40,618 bases of DNA from Pseudochelatococcus lubricantis (GTDB lineage Bacteria; Pseudomonadota; Alphaproteobacteria; Rhizobiales; Beijerinckiaceae), in assembly GCF_042432495.1 (NCBI RefSeq), contig NZ_JBHLXC010000014.1:1-40618 (forward strand), written 5' to 3'. The notes under the pieces were generated by a model. The model ran no database searches, was not told the origin of the DNA, and saw only the letters and a list, made by a program, of their open reading frames with translations. Position numbers and translations under genes: made by a program. Positions 23,683-32,317 of this stretch are shown piece after piece (the stretch's first letter is position 1; every line of letters starts with the position of its first letter).

Positions 23683-25092
23683 TCAGACAGCCTCTGCGAA
23701 TTGGCGCGGATCGGTGATCCGGCCGGTGATGGCACTGGCAGCGGCGGTGGCGGGACTTGCCAGATGGGTACGCGCGCCCTTGCCCTGACGGCCCACGAAA
23801 TTGCGGTTGGTGGTGGAGACGCAACGCTGGCCCTCGGCCACGATATCGCCGTTCATGCCGACGCACATCGAGCAGCCGGCATGGCCCCATCGCATCCCCG
23901 CCTGCATGAAGATGCGGTCGAGGCCCAGAGCCTCAGCCTCGCGCCGCACGGATTCCGAGCCGGGCACCACGGTTCCGGTCACTCCAGGGGCGATATGGCG
24001 CCCCTTCAACATGGCAGCGGCGATGCGCAGGTCTTCAAGACGGCCATTGGTGCATGAGCCGATGAATATCTGCTGGATCGGCAAGCCTTGCAGCGGGGTG
24101 CCTGGGGTAAGATCCATGTAGGCGAGCGCCGCTGCCACCGTCTCGCGCTCCGCGGCGGACGCGGACGCGGCAGGGTCCGGAACATGGCCGGTGACAAAGC
24201 CGCCCTGATCCGGAGCAGTTCCCCAGGTGACCATAGGCTCAAGCTGCTCGGCATCCAGTTCGAACACCCGGTCGTGCACGGCATCGGCGTCCCCGGGCAG
24301 CCCCTGCCATCGCGCCAGATAGCGGTCCCATTCCGCCCCTGTCGGCGCGAAGGGCCGGCCAGCGATCCATTCGAATGTGGTGTCGTCGGGCGCAATCAGC
24401 CCGGCACGCGCGCCCGCCTCGATCGACATGTTGCAGATAGTCATGCGCGCCTGCATCGACAACGCCCGGATGGCCGCGCCTGCATATTCGATGGTGTGAC
24501 CGGCCGCGCCCGAGGTGCCGATCTGCTGGATGGTTCGCAGGATGATATCCTTGGCGACGACCCCCGACCGCAGGGTACCGTCGACCCTGATCAGCAGGCT
24601 GCGCGATTTTTTCTGCCATAGCGTCTGGGTCGCCAGCACCTGGCAAGCTTCGGAAGCGCCGATGCCGAAAGCCAGCGCTCCCAGCGCGCCATGGGTCGAG
24701 GTATGACTGTCTCCGCATACAATGGTCATCCCCGGCAGCGACAGTCCCTGTTCGGGACCGACGACGTGAACGATGCCCTGATGCGGATCGTCCATGCGAT
24801 AGGCATGCAGGCCGAATTCGTCGACGTTGCGGTTGAACTTACCTATCACGCCCCGAATGCCGGCATCCTCGACATCGCCAAGGCTACGCCCAATCGACGG
24901 GACATAGTGATCGGCCACGCCCACGGTGAGATCGGGCCGGTGCAGCGCGAGCCCTGCGTCGCGCAACATATCGAAAGCCTTGAACGAGCCCTCATGCACG
25001 TAGTGGCGGTCGATATACAGCAGCACCGCACCATCGGCGCGGTCGCAGACCCTCCGTGCAGCCCAGATCTTGTCATATAGTGTTTTGGGCAT
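23683..25092 (-). CDS. leuC: LeuC-like large subunit, [4Fe-4S] aconitase family
   Basis: The 469-residue protein follows LeuC throughout: LLYIDRHYVHEGSFKAFDML, CGDSHTSTHGALGALAFGIG (126-145), AKDIIL, ARAGLIAPDDTTF, and cluster cysteines C347 (GSCTNGR), C407 and C410 (GCSMC). It should carry a [4Fe-4S] cluster and act with the LeuD-like subunit on a 2- or 3-hydroxy dicarboxylate in the cytoplasm. The segment that normally reads TMDHNVPT is VADHYVPS, a change near the substrate entrance that may reflect a different substrate. The ATG at 25092 follows AGGAGGA by about 9 bp. It is the first gene of the leuC-leuD-MmgE/PrpD operon; palindromic operators lie 420-560 bp upstream. Confidence 0.93.
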   Translation of the reverse strand: MPKTLYDKIWAARRVCDRADGAVLLYIDRHYVHEGSFKAFDMLRDAGLALHRPDLTVGVADHYVPSIGRSLGDVEDAGIRGVIGKFNRNVDEFGLHAYRMDDPHQGIVHVVGPEQGLSLPGMTIVCGDSHTSTHGALGALAFGIGASEACQVLATQTLWQKKSRSLLIRVDGTLRSGVVAKDIILRTIQQIGTSGAAGHTIEYAGAAIRALSMQARMTICNMSIEAGARAGLIAPDDTTFEWIAGRPFAPTGAEWDRYLARWQGLPGDADAVHDRVFELDAEQLEPMVTWGTAPDQGGFVTGHVPDPAASASAAERETVAAALAYMDLTPGTPLQGLPIQQIFIGSCTNGRLEDLRIAAAMLKGRHIAPGVTGTVVPGSESVRREAEALGLDRIFMQAGMRWGHAGCSMCVGMNGDIVAEGQRCVSTTNRNFVGRQGKGARTHLASPATAAASAITGRITDPRQFAEAV

Positions 25093-25306
25093 CGCCTATT
25101 CCTCCTCTTGTGCCGAGAAGCGGGAGCAGATCGCGTCCCGCTCGGGACCGCCAAGCCCGTTCGGAACCGACACGCCGGACGAAACCACCCTGCGGCATGA
25201 TTTTGACATTGCGCTGCAGCCGCGCGGGGCTGATACGTGCCCCCGGAACAACGCCCACCAGCAATGCATGGCTGATGAAACGCCCGGTGCCATGCGCTTC
25301 TTTGTC

Positions 25307-25354
25307 TTGAGCGAATTGTGATCGACCCGATGCTTCCATCTGACAGGAAATCGC
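25307..25354. repeat. Short intergenic repeat, copy 2
   Basis: This stretch begins TTGAGCGAATTGTGATCGA and continues through TTCCATCTGACAGGAA; it aligns with 15198-15246 without gaps over about 45 bp. Both copies lie about 200 bp upstream of minus-strand operons. It is probably a dispersed host repeat rather than part of either gene. Confidence 0.6.
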
Positions 25355-25513
25355 TTCAGTAATCCGCACGTACTGCGCACGCTGAACTCGCGGCGCCTGT
25401 TGGGCCAAATCCACGCAAACATAGGCCGGGGATGCACGAAGGCATTTTGATAACCCGCTCATTCCTTTCTCCTCGCGCCCGAAGGCAGGCCGTTGGAATC
25501 TTTATAGATTTAT

Positions 25514-25528
25514 CAAAAATCATTTTCA
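25514..25528. promoter_or_regulatory. Imperfect IclR-type operator upstream of the leuC operon
   Basis: CAAAAATCATTTTCA matches the recurrent core CGAAAATNATTTTCG at 13 of 15 positions, with the AAAAT-N-ATTTT centre intact. It lies in the AT-rich part of the leader of the leuC operon. Confidence 0.55.
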
Positions 25529-25634
25529 ATAATTTTTGTCACGGCAACTAAAGCGGTGGACTTGAAAATTATGTATAAATTACAACGTATTGTTCGGATT
25601 ATCGACGCTGTTTCATCGGTATTTTTAGAGACCC

Positions 25635-25649
25635 CGAAAATAATTTTCA
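25635..25649. promoter_or_regulatory. IclR-type operator between the leuC operon and the MmgE/PrpD 4 operon end
   Basis: CGAAAATAATTTTCA matches the recurrent core at 14 of 15 positions and has the full GAAAAT-N-ATTTTC dyad. With the site at 25514-25528, 121 bp away, it could form a two-site operator for the leuC operon. Confidence 0.65.
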
Positions 25650-25707
25650 TAATTGATGCATGAGGTGACAGGCTTCCGAATCCTCCTGCGGGCGATAAAG
25701 TAGCGGC

Positions 25708-25728
25708 CACGCCCTCATAGCGGGCGTG
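25708..25728 (-). terminator. Terminator-like hairpin after MmgE/PrpD 4
   Basis: A 7-bp perfect stem (CACGCCC paired with GGGCGTG) with a 7-nt loop lies 23 bp past the stop of the minus-strand MmgE/PrpD 4 gene. Only a weak T-rich stretch follows on the minus strand. Confidence 0.5.
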
Positions 25729-25750
25729 ACCGAAACAGGCTTACATCAGG

Positions 25751-27121
25751 TTAATGCCGCGTAGGTCCGCGCAGCAGGGCCAGGATTGGGTCGATCCGCG
25801 GTTGCTGCCCGATCTCCGCCAGCAGACCATGCAGTTCGCCCGCCTTGTCTTCACCTAAGACCGGCGCGGCCAAGCTCATGAACTTGGCGCGCAGGTCTTT
25901 GCCGGTCAACGGCGTCGTCGGCGAGCCCTTGGCATTCTTCGAGCGCACTGAGATCTTTGTGCCATCCGTGCGCCAGACGTCGGCCGAGGCACCGCGAAGC
26001 GGCGGCCAGCCCTTGGTTTCTTCGGTGCCCTCATGCACCGTGATCTTGTCGATCAACTCGGCGACCACCGGGTCTTGCAGCGCGGAATCCTCGAACTCCG
26101 CCACGGTCAGCCGGCCGTGACGGATAGCAGCTGCCACGCAATAGGTGATGCTGAGAATGGCACGCAAGTTATTGGCAGGCATTTCGTTCGAGATATGCCA
26201 TTCCTTCATCGCCCATTCCGGAACCCGCACCTCGATCCGCTCGACCGCCTCGGGGCGCAGGCCATGCAGGTCATACAGATCCAGCGCCAGATCCGAGGCA
26301 CAGCTCGTCTGCCGGCAGGAAGGATAAAGCTTGGTTTCCGTCTTGAGCAACTCGTATCGGCTGCCGAGATCGGCATCGAGTTCCACCACGTTTTTCATGT
26401 TGGCGTTCAGTTGCAGAAAGCCCAGATCGCCCTCGAAGGCTTCGGCGAAGCCACGCAATCCGTTCCTGGCCAGAAATGCGGCCTGCGCGCCCTTGCGCGC
26501 GGCGATGCCGGCATGCAGGTGCTTGATCGGGCTGCCGTCATGCTTGTATTGCCCCAACCCCGAGGATTCCGTGCTGGCGATGGCCAGCGCCCATTCCATA
26601 TGTTCAGGATCAAGCCCTAACAGCAACCCGCCGGCAGCCGCGGCGCCGAAGATGTTGCAGGTCGCGGTGGGGTGATAGCCGCGGATACGGTGATCGATCC
26701 CCGCCGCGAGGCTGGCGCGGATGGAGGCTTCGTAGCCAGCGGCAACGGCGCGGATGACCTGGGCGCCGCTGGCCTCGACATGCTGGGCAAACCCCAGCGA
26801 TGCGGGAACGGACACACAGCCCGGATGCAGGAAATTGTGCCCATCGTCGAAGTCGATGCCATGCGCCATGGTCGCATTGACCAGCAGCGCCTCTAGCAGT
26901 GGCAGGCCCTTTGCCTCACCGGTCACTGTGATCGGGCCCTCGCCGTAAAGCTCGCGCGCCGTCGCAAGAACGACCTTGCTATGCGGCTTGACCGAACCGG
27001 CGACCATAACGCCGACAGTGTCGATGATGCGCTCGGTGACGAAACTCGCCACCTCTTCGGGCAAATCGGACCGGGCTAGACCGGACAGGAACGTGGATAG
27101 ATTCTGGCTGTGTGTCGTCAT
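25751..27121 (-). CDS. MmgE/PrpD family protein 4
   Basis: The 456-residue protein has AHGIDFDDGHNFLHPGC, GYHPTATCNIFGAAAA, SPIKHLHAGIAARKGAQAAF, TKLYPSCRQTSCASDLAL and a C-terminal SITYCVAAAIRHGRL. The KHLHAG-AAR and LYP-CRQT segments are shared with MmgE/PrpD 5 and distinguish these two from copies 1-3. It is the third gene of an operon with a CapA-like protein and a TctC binding protein, 13 bp after the latter. The ribosome-binding site is weak. The pairing with a TTT receptor implies that it acts on the imported carboxylate or an early product. The reaction (dehydration, decarboxylation, epimerisation) is open. Confidence 0.93.
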   Translation of the reverse strand: MTTHSQNLSTFLSGLARSDLPEEVASFVTERIIDTVGVMVAGSVKPHSKVVLATARELYGEGPITVTGEAKGLPLLEALLVNATMAHGIDFDDGHNFLHPGCVSVPASLGFAQHVEASGAQVIRAVAAGYEASIRASLAAGIDHRIRGYHPTATCNIFGAAAAGGLLLGLDPEHMEWALAIASTESSGLGQYKHDGSPIKHLHAGIAARKGAQAAFLARNGLRGFAEAFEGDLGFLQLNANMKNVVELDADLGSRYELLKTETKLYPSCRQTSCASDLALDLYDLHGLRPEAVERIEVRVPEWAMKEWHISNEMPANNLRAILSITYCVAAAIRHGRLTVAEFEDSALQDPVVAELIDKITVHEGTEETKGWPPLRGASADVWRTDGTKISVRSKNAKGSPTTPLTGKDLRAKFMSLAAPVLGEDKAGELHGLLAEIGQQPRIDPILALLRGPTRH

Positions 27122-27134
27122 TTGATTACTGCCG

Positions 27135-28115
27135 TCAATTGAAAGTCAGGTTGGCGTTCTTGACCACATCCCGCCACCGCTTCAGATCGGTCGAGATACG
27201 GGCCGAGAGCTCTTCAGGCGTCGAGGTGCGGATGTAGTAGCCGATCGCCTCCAGCCGCTGGCGGATTTCGGGGCGCTCAAGTGCCTTGGCAGCAGCGGCG
27301 CGGATCTTTTCCTGCAGGGCGGGATCCATGTCGCCCGGGCCGATCAAGCTCATCCAGCCTTCAAGCTGAAAATCCTTCAGCTCTTCGAACTCAGTCACGA
27401 TCGGTACATCGGGAAACATGTTGATGCGGTTTTCAAAGGCGATCACCAGCGGCTTCACCTGACCCTCGCGGATATGCTGCACCGAGGAAGCAAAGTTCTC
27501 GATCAACACCGGGACCTGTCCAGCCACCACATCGATCTTGGCCTGACCGGCCCCCTTGTATGGGACATGCAACATTTGCATGCCCATCTTGTTCAGCAGA
27601 TACTCCATTCCGAAATGACCCAGGGTGCCGATGCCGCCAGAGGCATAGGCATATTTGCCGGGATTGGCACGGACGAGATCGACGAATTGCTGAAAGTTGC
27701 TAGCTTCGAACGACGGGGTCGCGACGATGACCATCGGCACCGCAGCCAGTTCGGTAATCTGGGTAAAATCCTTCTCGACATCATAGGGCAGCTTCGTATT
27801 CACCACCGGCGAGGTGCCGAAGCTGGAAGACGAGCCGATACCCAGGGTGTATCCGTCAGGCTTGGCGCCGTCGATTTTTTGCATACCCACAATGCCACCG
27901 GCCGACGGCAGGTTCTCGACCACGAAGCTGGTGCCGGTCTCGGCGGTCAGCCCGTCCGCAATCGCCCGGCCAACCACGTCATTTGAACCGCCGGGTGCGA
28001 AGGGCACCACAAGCGTGACCGTACGGCTCGGCCAACTGTCCTGTGCCGCCGCAGTGCCGGATAAACCCAGCCCCACCAGTAGCATTGCCGCGATTGCATT
28101 TCTTTTAATGTTCAT
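27135..28115 (-). CDS. TctC/Bug family periplasmic binding protein 2
   Basis: The 326-residue protein has a clear signal peptide (MNIKRNAIAAMLLVGLGLSG, cleavage near AAAQ) and Bug features: WPSRTVTLVVPFAPGGSNDV, ENLPSAGGIVGMQKI, KPDGYTLGIG and LHVPYKGAGQAKID. It captures a carboxylate for a TTT permease. The only TctA/TctB genes in the window are in the neighbouring operon, so two different receptors may feed one permease. GGGGAGGA precedes the ATG by about 8 bp. It lies between the CapA-like gene and MmgE/PrpD 4. Confidence 0.94.
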   Translation of the reverse strand: MNIKRNAIAAMLLVGLGLSGTAAAQDSWPSRTVTLVVPFAPGGSNDVVGRAIADGLTAETGTSFVVENLPSAGGIVGMQKIDGAKPDGYTLGIGSSSSFGTSPVVNTKLPYDVEKDFTQITELAAVPMVIVATPSFEASNFQQFVDLVRANPGKYAYASGGIGTLGHFGMEYLLNKMGMQMLHVPYKGAGQAKIDVVAGQVPVLIENFASSVQHIREGQVKPLVIAFENRINMFPDVPIVTEFEELKDFQLEGWMSLIGPGDMDPALQEKIRAAAAKALERPEIRQRLEAIGYYIRTSTPEELSARISTDLKRWRDVVKNANLTFN

Positions 28116-28143
28116 TTTATTTTCCTCCCCTTCTGATCTGGCA

Positions 28144-29481
28144 TTAAAGCTTGACGATGCCTTTGCCGGTAGAATTCTCGATCACCGTGCCGTAGGGCTG
28201 GCTCAGCGTCTGGATATGGTCGATCAACTCGCGCGCATGCTCCGGCTTCGGCCGGAACGGCATGCCGATATGGCCCGCGATCTTGTGCGTATGGACAAAG
28301 GGATGCAGCTCGATGGATTCCAGGCCGCCTTCGGGGCTGTATTCCAGGACCGGCACGTAGCCCGTCTGCAAACGGTTCTGCCGATAGCCGCCCGGCGGAT
28401 TGATCATCATCGGGTTTTGATACTTCGCGCGTGCCTCAAGCGCATCAACGACAAGACAATCGCTGATCGGCCGATCGAGAAGGTCGGCATGGCGGGCATA
28501 GAAATCATGCGGATACTTCGTAATGGTGCGCACCATCGCGAAGACATCGCCGACATCGTAGAATATCGGCTTGCCCTTATAGATCTCGACGCCGCGGAAC
28601 GGCGCATGGCCGCCTTGCGCCATCATGATATCCGCGCCAGCATCCATTACCATGCGCGCAAAGGGCGGAAAGCACTCATTCGGATATTGCGTGCCAAATT
28701 CGGCCGACCATTCGTGATTATGCACCTGCACGATAACGATATCGGAATAAGCCTTGGCGTTGCGAATGGCGCGCAGATTGGCCTGAACATCGCTCTCATC
28801 AAGCGCGATGCCGTAACCCGGACGGTCGCGCAGGAAATAGCGGCTAATCGAATTGTGCAGCCCCGGCGGATTGATTTGCCATTCACGATCGCTGATCTTG
28901 GCAATCCAATTGCCCAGCCCCTTGTTGACTGTCAGGATCTGCTCCATCTCGTCCGGACCGGCCTCGAAATGGAAACGCAGGGGGTTGACGCCGGGCCGGC
29001 CCGGAATGCCGTCATGGGGCATGCCCGCACGGCTGGCCGCGGTCGAGCTGGTAGTCATCGAGACCAAGCTAACCCGCAGATTGCGGGTGTCGGCGAACGC
29101 CGGCGCGCGGGCCAGGGCCAGATCGCGGCCGGCACCCGCATGGGCGATGCCAACACGGTCCAACTCGGCCATGGTGGAATAAAGCCCGCCATAAGAGTAA
29201 TCAAAACTGTGGTTCGTTGCCAGGCTCATGAGCCTGAAGCCTAGTTTATGCAGGTCGTCGGCGACATATTTCGGCGCGCGCATATAGCTCCAGCCCGCCT
29301 CAACCGCAGGGAACACCTCAGGATCCGAATAATCGTGGAAAAGCATTTCACAATTCGCGAAAGACAGATCGCTTTTACGAAACAGATCAAGGATTGCACA
29401 CACGTCCGGATGCTCACAATCCGAAACCTTTCGCGTGATCATTGCGTCGCCCGCAAGCGCCAACCGAAGATTTTTTGTCAT
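28144..29481 (-). CDS. CapA family (PGA_cap, metallophosphatase-like) protein 1, soluble
   Basis: The 445-residue protein has the CapA pattern: LALAGDAMITR (8-18), SFANCEMLFHD (40-50), LATNHSFDYSYGGLYST (87-103), GIAHAGAGRDLALARAP, VQVHNHEW, and GGHAPFRGVEIYKGKPIFYD. These carry the Asp, Asn and His residues that bind two metals in calcineurin-like phosphoesterases. Unlike PgsA/CapA of poly-gamma-glutamate synthesis, it shows no signal peptide or membrane anchor, and no CapB or CapC is present. It begins an operon with TctC 2 and MmgE/PrpD 4, which argues for a cytoplasmic metal-dependent hydrolase of the imported compound. I chose the ATG at 29481 (GGAG 5 bp upstream) over GTG at 29487. Confidence 0.9.
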   Translation of the reverse strand: MTKNLRLALAGDAMITRKVSDCEHPDVCAILDLFRKSDLSFANCEMLFHDYSDPEVFPAVEAGWSYMRAPKYVADDLHKLGFRLMSLATNHSFDYSYGGLYSTMAELDRVGIAHAGAGRDLALARAPAFADTRNLRVSLVSMTTSSTAASRAGMPHDGIPGRPGVNPLRFHFEAGPDEMEQILTVNKGLGNWIAKISDREWQINPPGLHNSISRYFLRDRPGYGIALDESDVQANLRAIRNAKAYSDIVIVQVHNHEWSAEFGTQYPNECFPPFARMVMDAGADIMMAQGGHAPFRGVEIYKGKPIFYDVGDVFAMVRTITKYPHDFYARHADLLDRPISDCLVVDALEARAKYQNPMMINPPGGYRQNRLQTGYVPVLEYSPEGGLESIELHPFVHTHKIAGHIGMPFRPKPEHARELIDHIQTLSQPYGTVIENSTGKGIVKL

Positions 29482-29549
29482 ATCCACTCCGGGTTTGTGT
29501 AAGGAATTAGGCTTTCAGCCACGCGCAATGATACAGCATAAAAAAATTT

Positions 29550-29564
29550 CGAAAATGATTTTTG
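29550..29564. promoter_or_regulatory. IclR-type operator upstream of the CapA-TctC-MmgE/PrpD 4 operon
   Basis: CGAAAATGATTTTTG is identical to the core at 17974-17988. It lies 69 bp upstream of the CapA-like start codon inside an AT-rich stretch that should hold the promoter. The surrounding bases do not extend the dyad, unlike the site at 17.97 kb. Confidence 0.72.
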
Positions 29565-29663
29565 TTATAAAACTAGATTATTTTTACTTCAAATAAAATA
29601 TAAAAATCACATAGAAAATTCCATCTCCACTCTGGAGATTCAAAAAACGCCTTCTATATTAAT

Positions 29664-30881
29664 TTATATTCTGTACTTAAGATTATTAATACGAAAAAGA
29701 CTCGGAAAAGCTCGCATCATTACTCCAGCTACACCGATGGACATAAGCCCTCCGGTCACCAACGCAGCGACCGGTCCCAAAAGCACAGCAGCCGAACCGG
29801 CGCGAAATGCGCCGATCTCGTTTGAGGCACCGACGAAGACCAGATTGATCGCCTGCACGCGGCCGCGCATATGATCATCGGTGTTCAGTTGCAAAAGGCT
29901 TTGACGGATGCTTAGCCCGACCATGTCGAACATACCCGCCAGAAACAGGCACAACATGGACAGGATCATGCTTGTCGAAACCGAAAATACAATCGAGCTG
30001 GCGCCGAACAGCATGACGAACAAAAACAGCTTTTGTCCGATGGCGCCGTCGAGGGGACGTCGCACGATCCAGAAAGCCGCAATGATCGACCCGGCCGCAA
30101 GGCTCGCGCGCAAGACGCCAAGCCCTTCAGGGCCAACCTTCAGGATATCGTTGGCATAGACAGGCAGCAGCCCGACCACGCTGCCGAACAGCACCACCAG
30201 CATGTCCAGCAGCATCGACCCCAGAAGGATCGGTTGGCCGCGAAGATAGTTGAACCCGCCCAGCAACATCTCTGTCCGGGATCCGTCTTCCTTGGCTGCA
30301 AACGGGTCCGGCGGTGTTGAGGGGATTCCGGCCACACAGATCAATGCAAGAGCATGCAATCCGAAAGCCACCAGATGCGGCAAGGCATTTGCGTGAGCGC
30401 TGAGCACACCGCCCAGAATAGGCCCGATGATGATCGCCATCTGATTGGCCATGGAGTTCATGGAAACGGCCTGCGGCAGCGCTTCTTCCGGTACGATCCG
30501 TGCAAGAATTGCCTGCCGCGAGGCGTTGTAGAAGGCCCGGCCGATCCCGGCTCCGAAGAACAGTATCAGGATCGGCAGGATCATCAGCGTCTGGCGCGAA
30601 GTGGTCCATGACAACACCAGCGCCATCGCCGCCATGCCGAGGATGCTAGCCGTCAGAACGTTGCGACGGTCACAGCGGTCCACGATCTGGCCTATGACCA
30701 GAACCAGCGCCGGCAGGAACTGGGTGAGGCCGATCAACGCCAGGTGAAAGGCGTTGCCGCTGCTGGAATAAACCTGCCAACCCACCGCGACGGTCTGAAT
30801 CTGCACGCCGAGCTGGGCGCAAAGCAATGCGCCCAAATAGCGCCGGTAAGGACCGACAGTAAAATTGGCCAGCCGCCTCAT
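29664..30881 (-). CDS. MFS transporter (EntS/MFS_3-like exporter)
   Basis: The 405-residue protein is strongly hydrophobic with about twelve membrane segments and the MFS motif-A variant DRCDRRN between the second and third. The start PYRRYLGALLCAQLGVQIQT and GWQVYSSSGNAFHLALIG resembles the enterobactin-exporter-like MFS_3 group. It is the last gene of the TTT operon, 20 bp after MmgE/PrpD 5. Exporters of this group remove small metabolites, so it may release a dead-end or toxic product of the pathway; uptake cannot be excluded. A small 6-bp hairpin follows at 29623-29639. Confidence 0.92.
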   Translation of the reverse strand: MRRLANFTVGPYRRYLGALLCAQLGVQIQTVAVGWQVYSSSGNAFHLALIGLTQFLPALVLVIGQIVDRCDRRNVLTASILGMAAMALVLSWTTSRQTLMILPILILFFGAGIGRAFYNASRQAILARIVPEEALPQAVSMNSMANQMAIIIGPILGGVLSAHANALPHLVAFGLHALALICVAGIPSTPPDPFAAKEDGSRTEMLLGGFNYLRGQPILLGSMLLDMLVVLFGSVVGLLPVYANDILKVGPEGLGVLRASLAAGSIIAAFWIVRRPLDGAIGQKLFLFVMLFGASSIVFSVSTSMILSMLCLFLAGMFDMVGLSIRQSLLQLNTDDHMRGRVQAINLVFVGASNEIGAFRAGSAAVLLGPVAALVTGGLMSIGVAGVMMRAFPSLFRINNLKYRI

Positions 30882-30901
30882 CCCCGCCCCCGGCTCCGCA
30901 C

Positions 30902-32293
30902 TCAGGCCAGCGCCCGGGACAGCGCCGCAAGGTCGGGACGGGTCCGCAGGGCCATGATTTCGTCGGCCAAACGGGCTGCGCGGTCGTCGCCCAAGACGGG
31001 CTTGACCAGGCCGTCGAACTTGGAGCGCAAGTCAGCGACTTCCAGCGGCCTGGACACACTGCCCTTGGGATTACGCGCAACCAGCGTGACGGTACGGCCA
31101 TCCTTCAGCACGCAGTCTATCTGCGCACCGCGTTCGGGCGGCCAGCGGCGGGTCTGTTCCTTACCCTCGATCACGGTGATGCGGCGCATCAGCTCAAGCA
31201 CCCGTGGATCAATGATCATGTCGGCCGCGAAATGCGCCTCCAGCAGGCGGCCGTGTACGAGCGTCGCGGCGATGCCATAGGGAAAATTGATCCGCGCCTT
31301 CAGGATGTTCGGCGGCGGTTCATTCGTGGTGAACCAGCTGCCGTTCATGACATAATCGGTGACGCGCACGGTCAGGCTTTCGACCTGATCGGGTTTCACG
31401 CCATGGTCGTCGACCAGCTCATGCGCTAGATCGAGCGCGGAATTGGTCTGGCGGCACATCGGGTAGAGTTTCGTCTCTGTCCGCAGGAAGGCATAGTCCT
31501 TCCCCAGCTCATGGGTCATCTCGTGCAGGTTCTCCAGATCGGCCATGATCGCCAGAAATCCGAAGCGTCCCTCGAAGATTGCGCCCGGACCGTGCAGCCC
31601 GTCCCGCGCCAGAAGCGCGGCAAGCACGCCGCTGCGCGCCGCCAATCCGGCATGCAGATGCTTGGTCGCAGCGCCATCGTCGCGATATTGCACGATGCCC
31701 GCCACCATGCTGCCCGCGATGCCGAAGGCCTGGGTGATGCGGTCCGCAGGCAGTTCCAGCAGAACCGCCGCCGCCGCCGCCGCGCCGAAGACATTGCAGG
31801 TTCCTGTCGGATGATAGCCGCGGCTGCGATGGGCTAACCCGCCCGCCAGCGAGGCGCGCACCGCAATCTCATAGCCGGCCACGACAGCGCGAATCAGATG
31901 GTCGCCGCTGACGCCGAGCCTTTCCCCGAGCGCCAGCGCCGCAGGGATCACGGCAGCGCCGGGGTGGATGAAGGCATGGGTGTCGTCGAAGTCGATGCCA
32001 TGTGCCATCACGCCGTTTACCAGCATCGCATCCAGCACCGAGACCTTGCGGTCAGCGGCATAGATCGTCGCATTGCCGGCGCTCTCCAGCCATTCCACGG
32101 TGCGTAGCGTCGCATCCACGTGCGGCATGTGCCGGGCACCCACAGCCACACCCAGCGTATCCAGCATCCGCTCGACTGTGAACTGCTGCACGTCGGCAGG
32201 GAGCTCGACCGAGATCAGTCCATGGACGAAATCAGACACCTGATCGGTGGCAGAGATCGCGGTCTCTTGTGGCATGGTCTGCGCCATTTGCAT
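30902..32293 (-). CDS. MmgE/PrpD family protein 5
   Basis: The 463-residue protein has AHGIDFDDTHAFIHPGAAV, GYHPTGTCNVFGAAAAA, ATKHLHAGLAARSGVLAALL, TKLYPMCRQTNSALDLAH and INFPYGIAATLVHGRLLEA. It is clearly the closest relative of MmgE/PrpD 4. I chose the ATG at 32293, with GGGAGGAG about 6 bp upstream; the ORF extends to 32314. It stands 24 bp after a second CapA-like gene, reproducing the CapA-MmgE/PrpD association of the neighbouring operon. This repeated pairing implies consecutive steps or a shared substrate. The specific reaction is not known. Confidence 0.93.
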   Translation of the reverse strand: MQMAQTMPQETAISATDQVSDFVHGLISVELPADVQQFTVERMLDTLGVAVGARHMPHVDATLRTVEWLESAGNATIYAADRKVSVLDAMLVNGVMAHGIDFDDTHAFIHPGAAVIPAALALGERLGVSGDHLIRAVVAGYEIAVRASLAGGLAHRSRGYHPTGTCNVFGAAAAAAVLLELPADRITQAFGIAGSMVAGIVQYRDDGAATKHLHAGLAARSGVLAALLARDGLHGPGAIFEGRFGFLAIMADLENLHEMTHELGKDYAFLRTETKLYPMCRQTNSALDLAHELVDDHGVKPDQVESLTVRVTDYVMNGSWFTTNEPPPNILKARINFPYGIAATLVHGRLLEAHFAADMIIDPRVLELMRRITVIEGKEQTRRWPPERGAQIDCVLKDGRTVTLVARNPKGSVSRPLEVADLRSKFDGLVKPVLGDDRAARLADEIMALRTRPDLAALSRALA

Positions 32294-32317
32294 GAAAACT
32301 CCTCCCTTCAGCACAGG

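Larger units (their letters stand above)
25093..25750. other. 658-bp intergenic region with operators and a short repeat
   Basis: No convincing gene is present; open frames here show no family I recognise. The half near leuC is GC-rich and holds copy 2 of the short intergenic repeat (25307-25354). The half near the MmgE/PrpD 4 gene is AT-rich and contains two operator-like palindromes (25514-25528, 25635-25649), which probably mark the leuC operon promoter with a long leader. A terminator-like hairpin closes the neighbouring operon at 25708-25728. Confidence 0.7.

Noticed and set aside
23049..25092. Leucine biosynthesis locus
   Set aside because: No leuA or leuB is present, and the genes share an operon with an MmgE/PrpD enzyme and operator-like sites of the catabolic regulon.
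25093..25462. A minus-strand open frame of about 129 codons upstream of leuC
   Set aside because: It overlaps the leuC ribosome-binding site and the short repeat, resembles no family I know and has no ribosome-binding site of its own.
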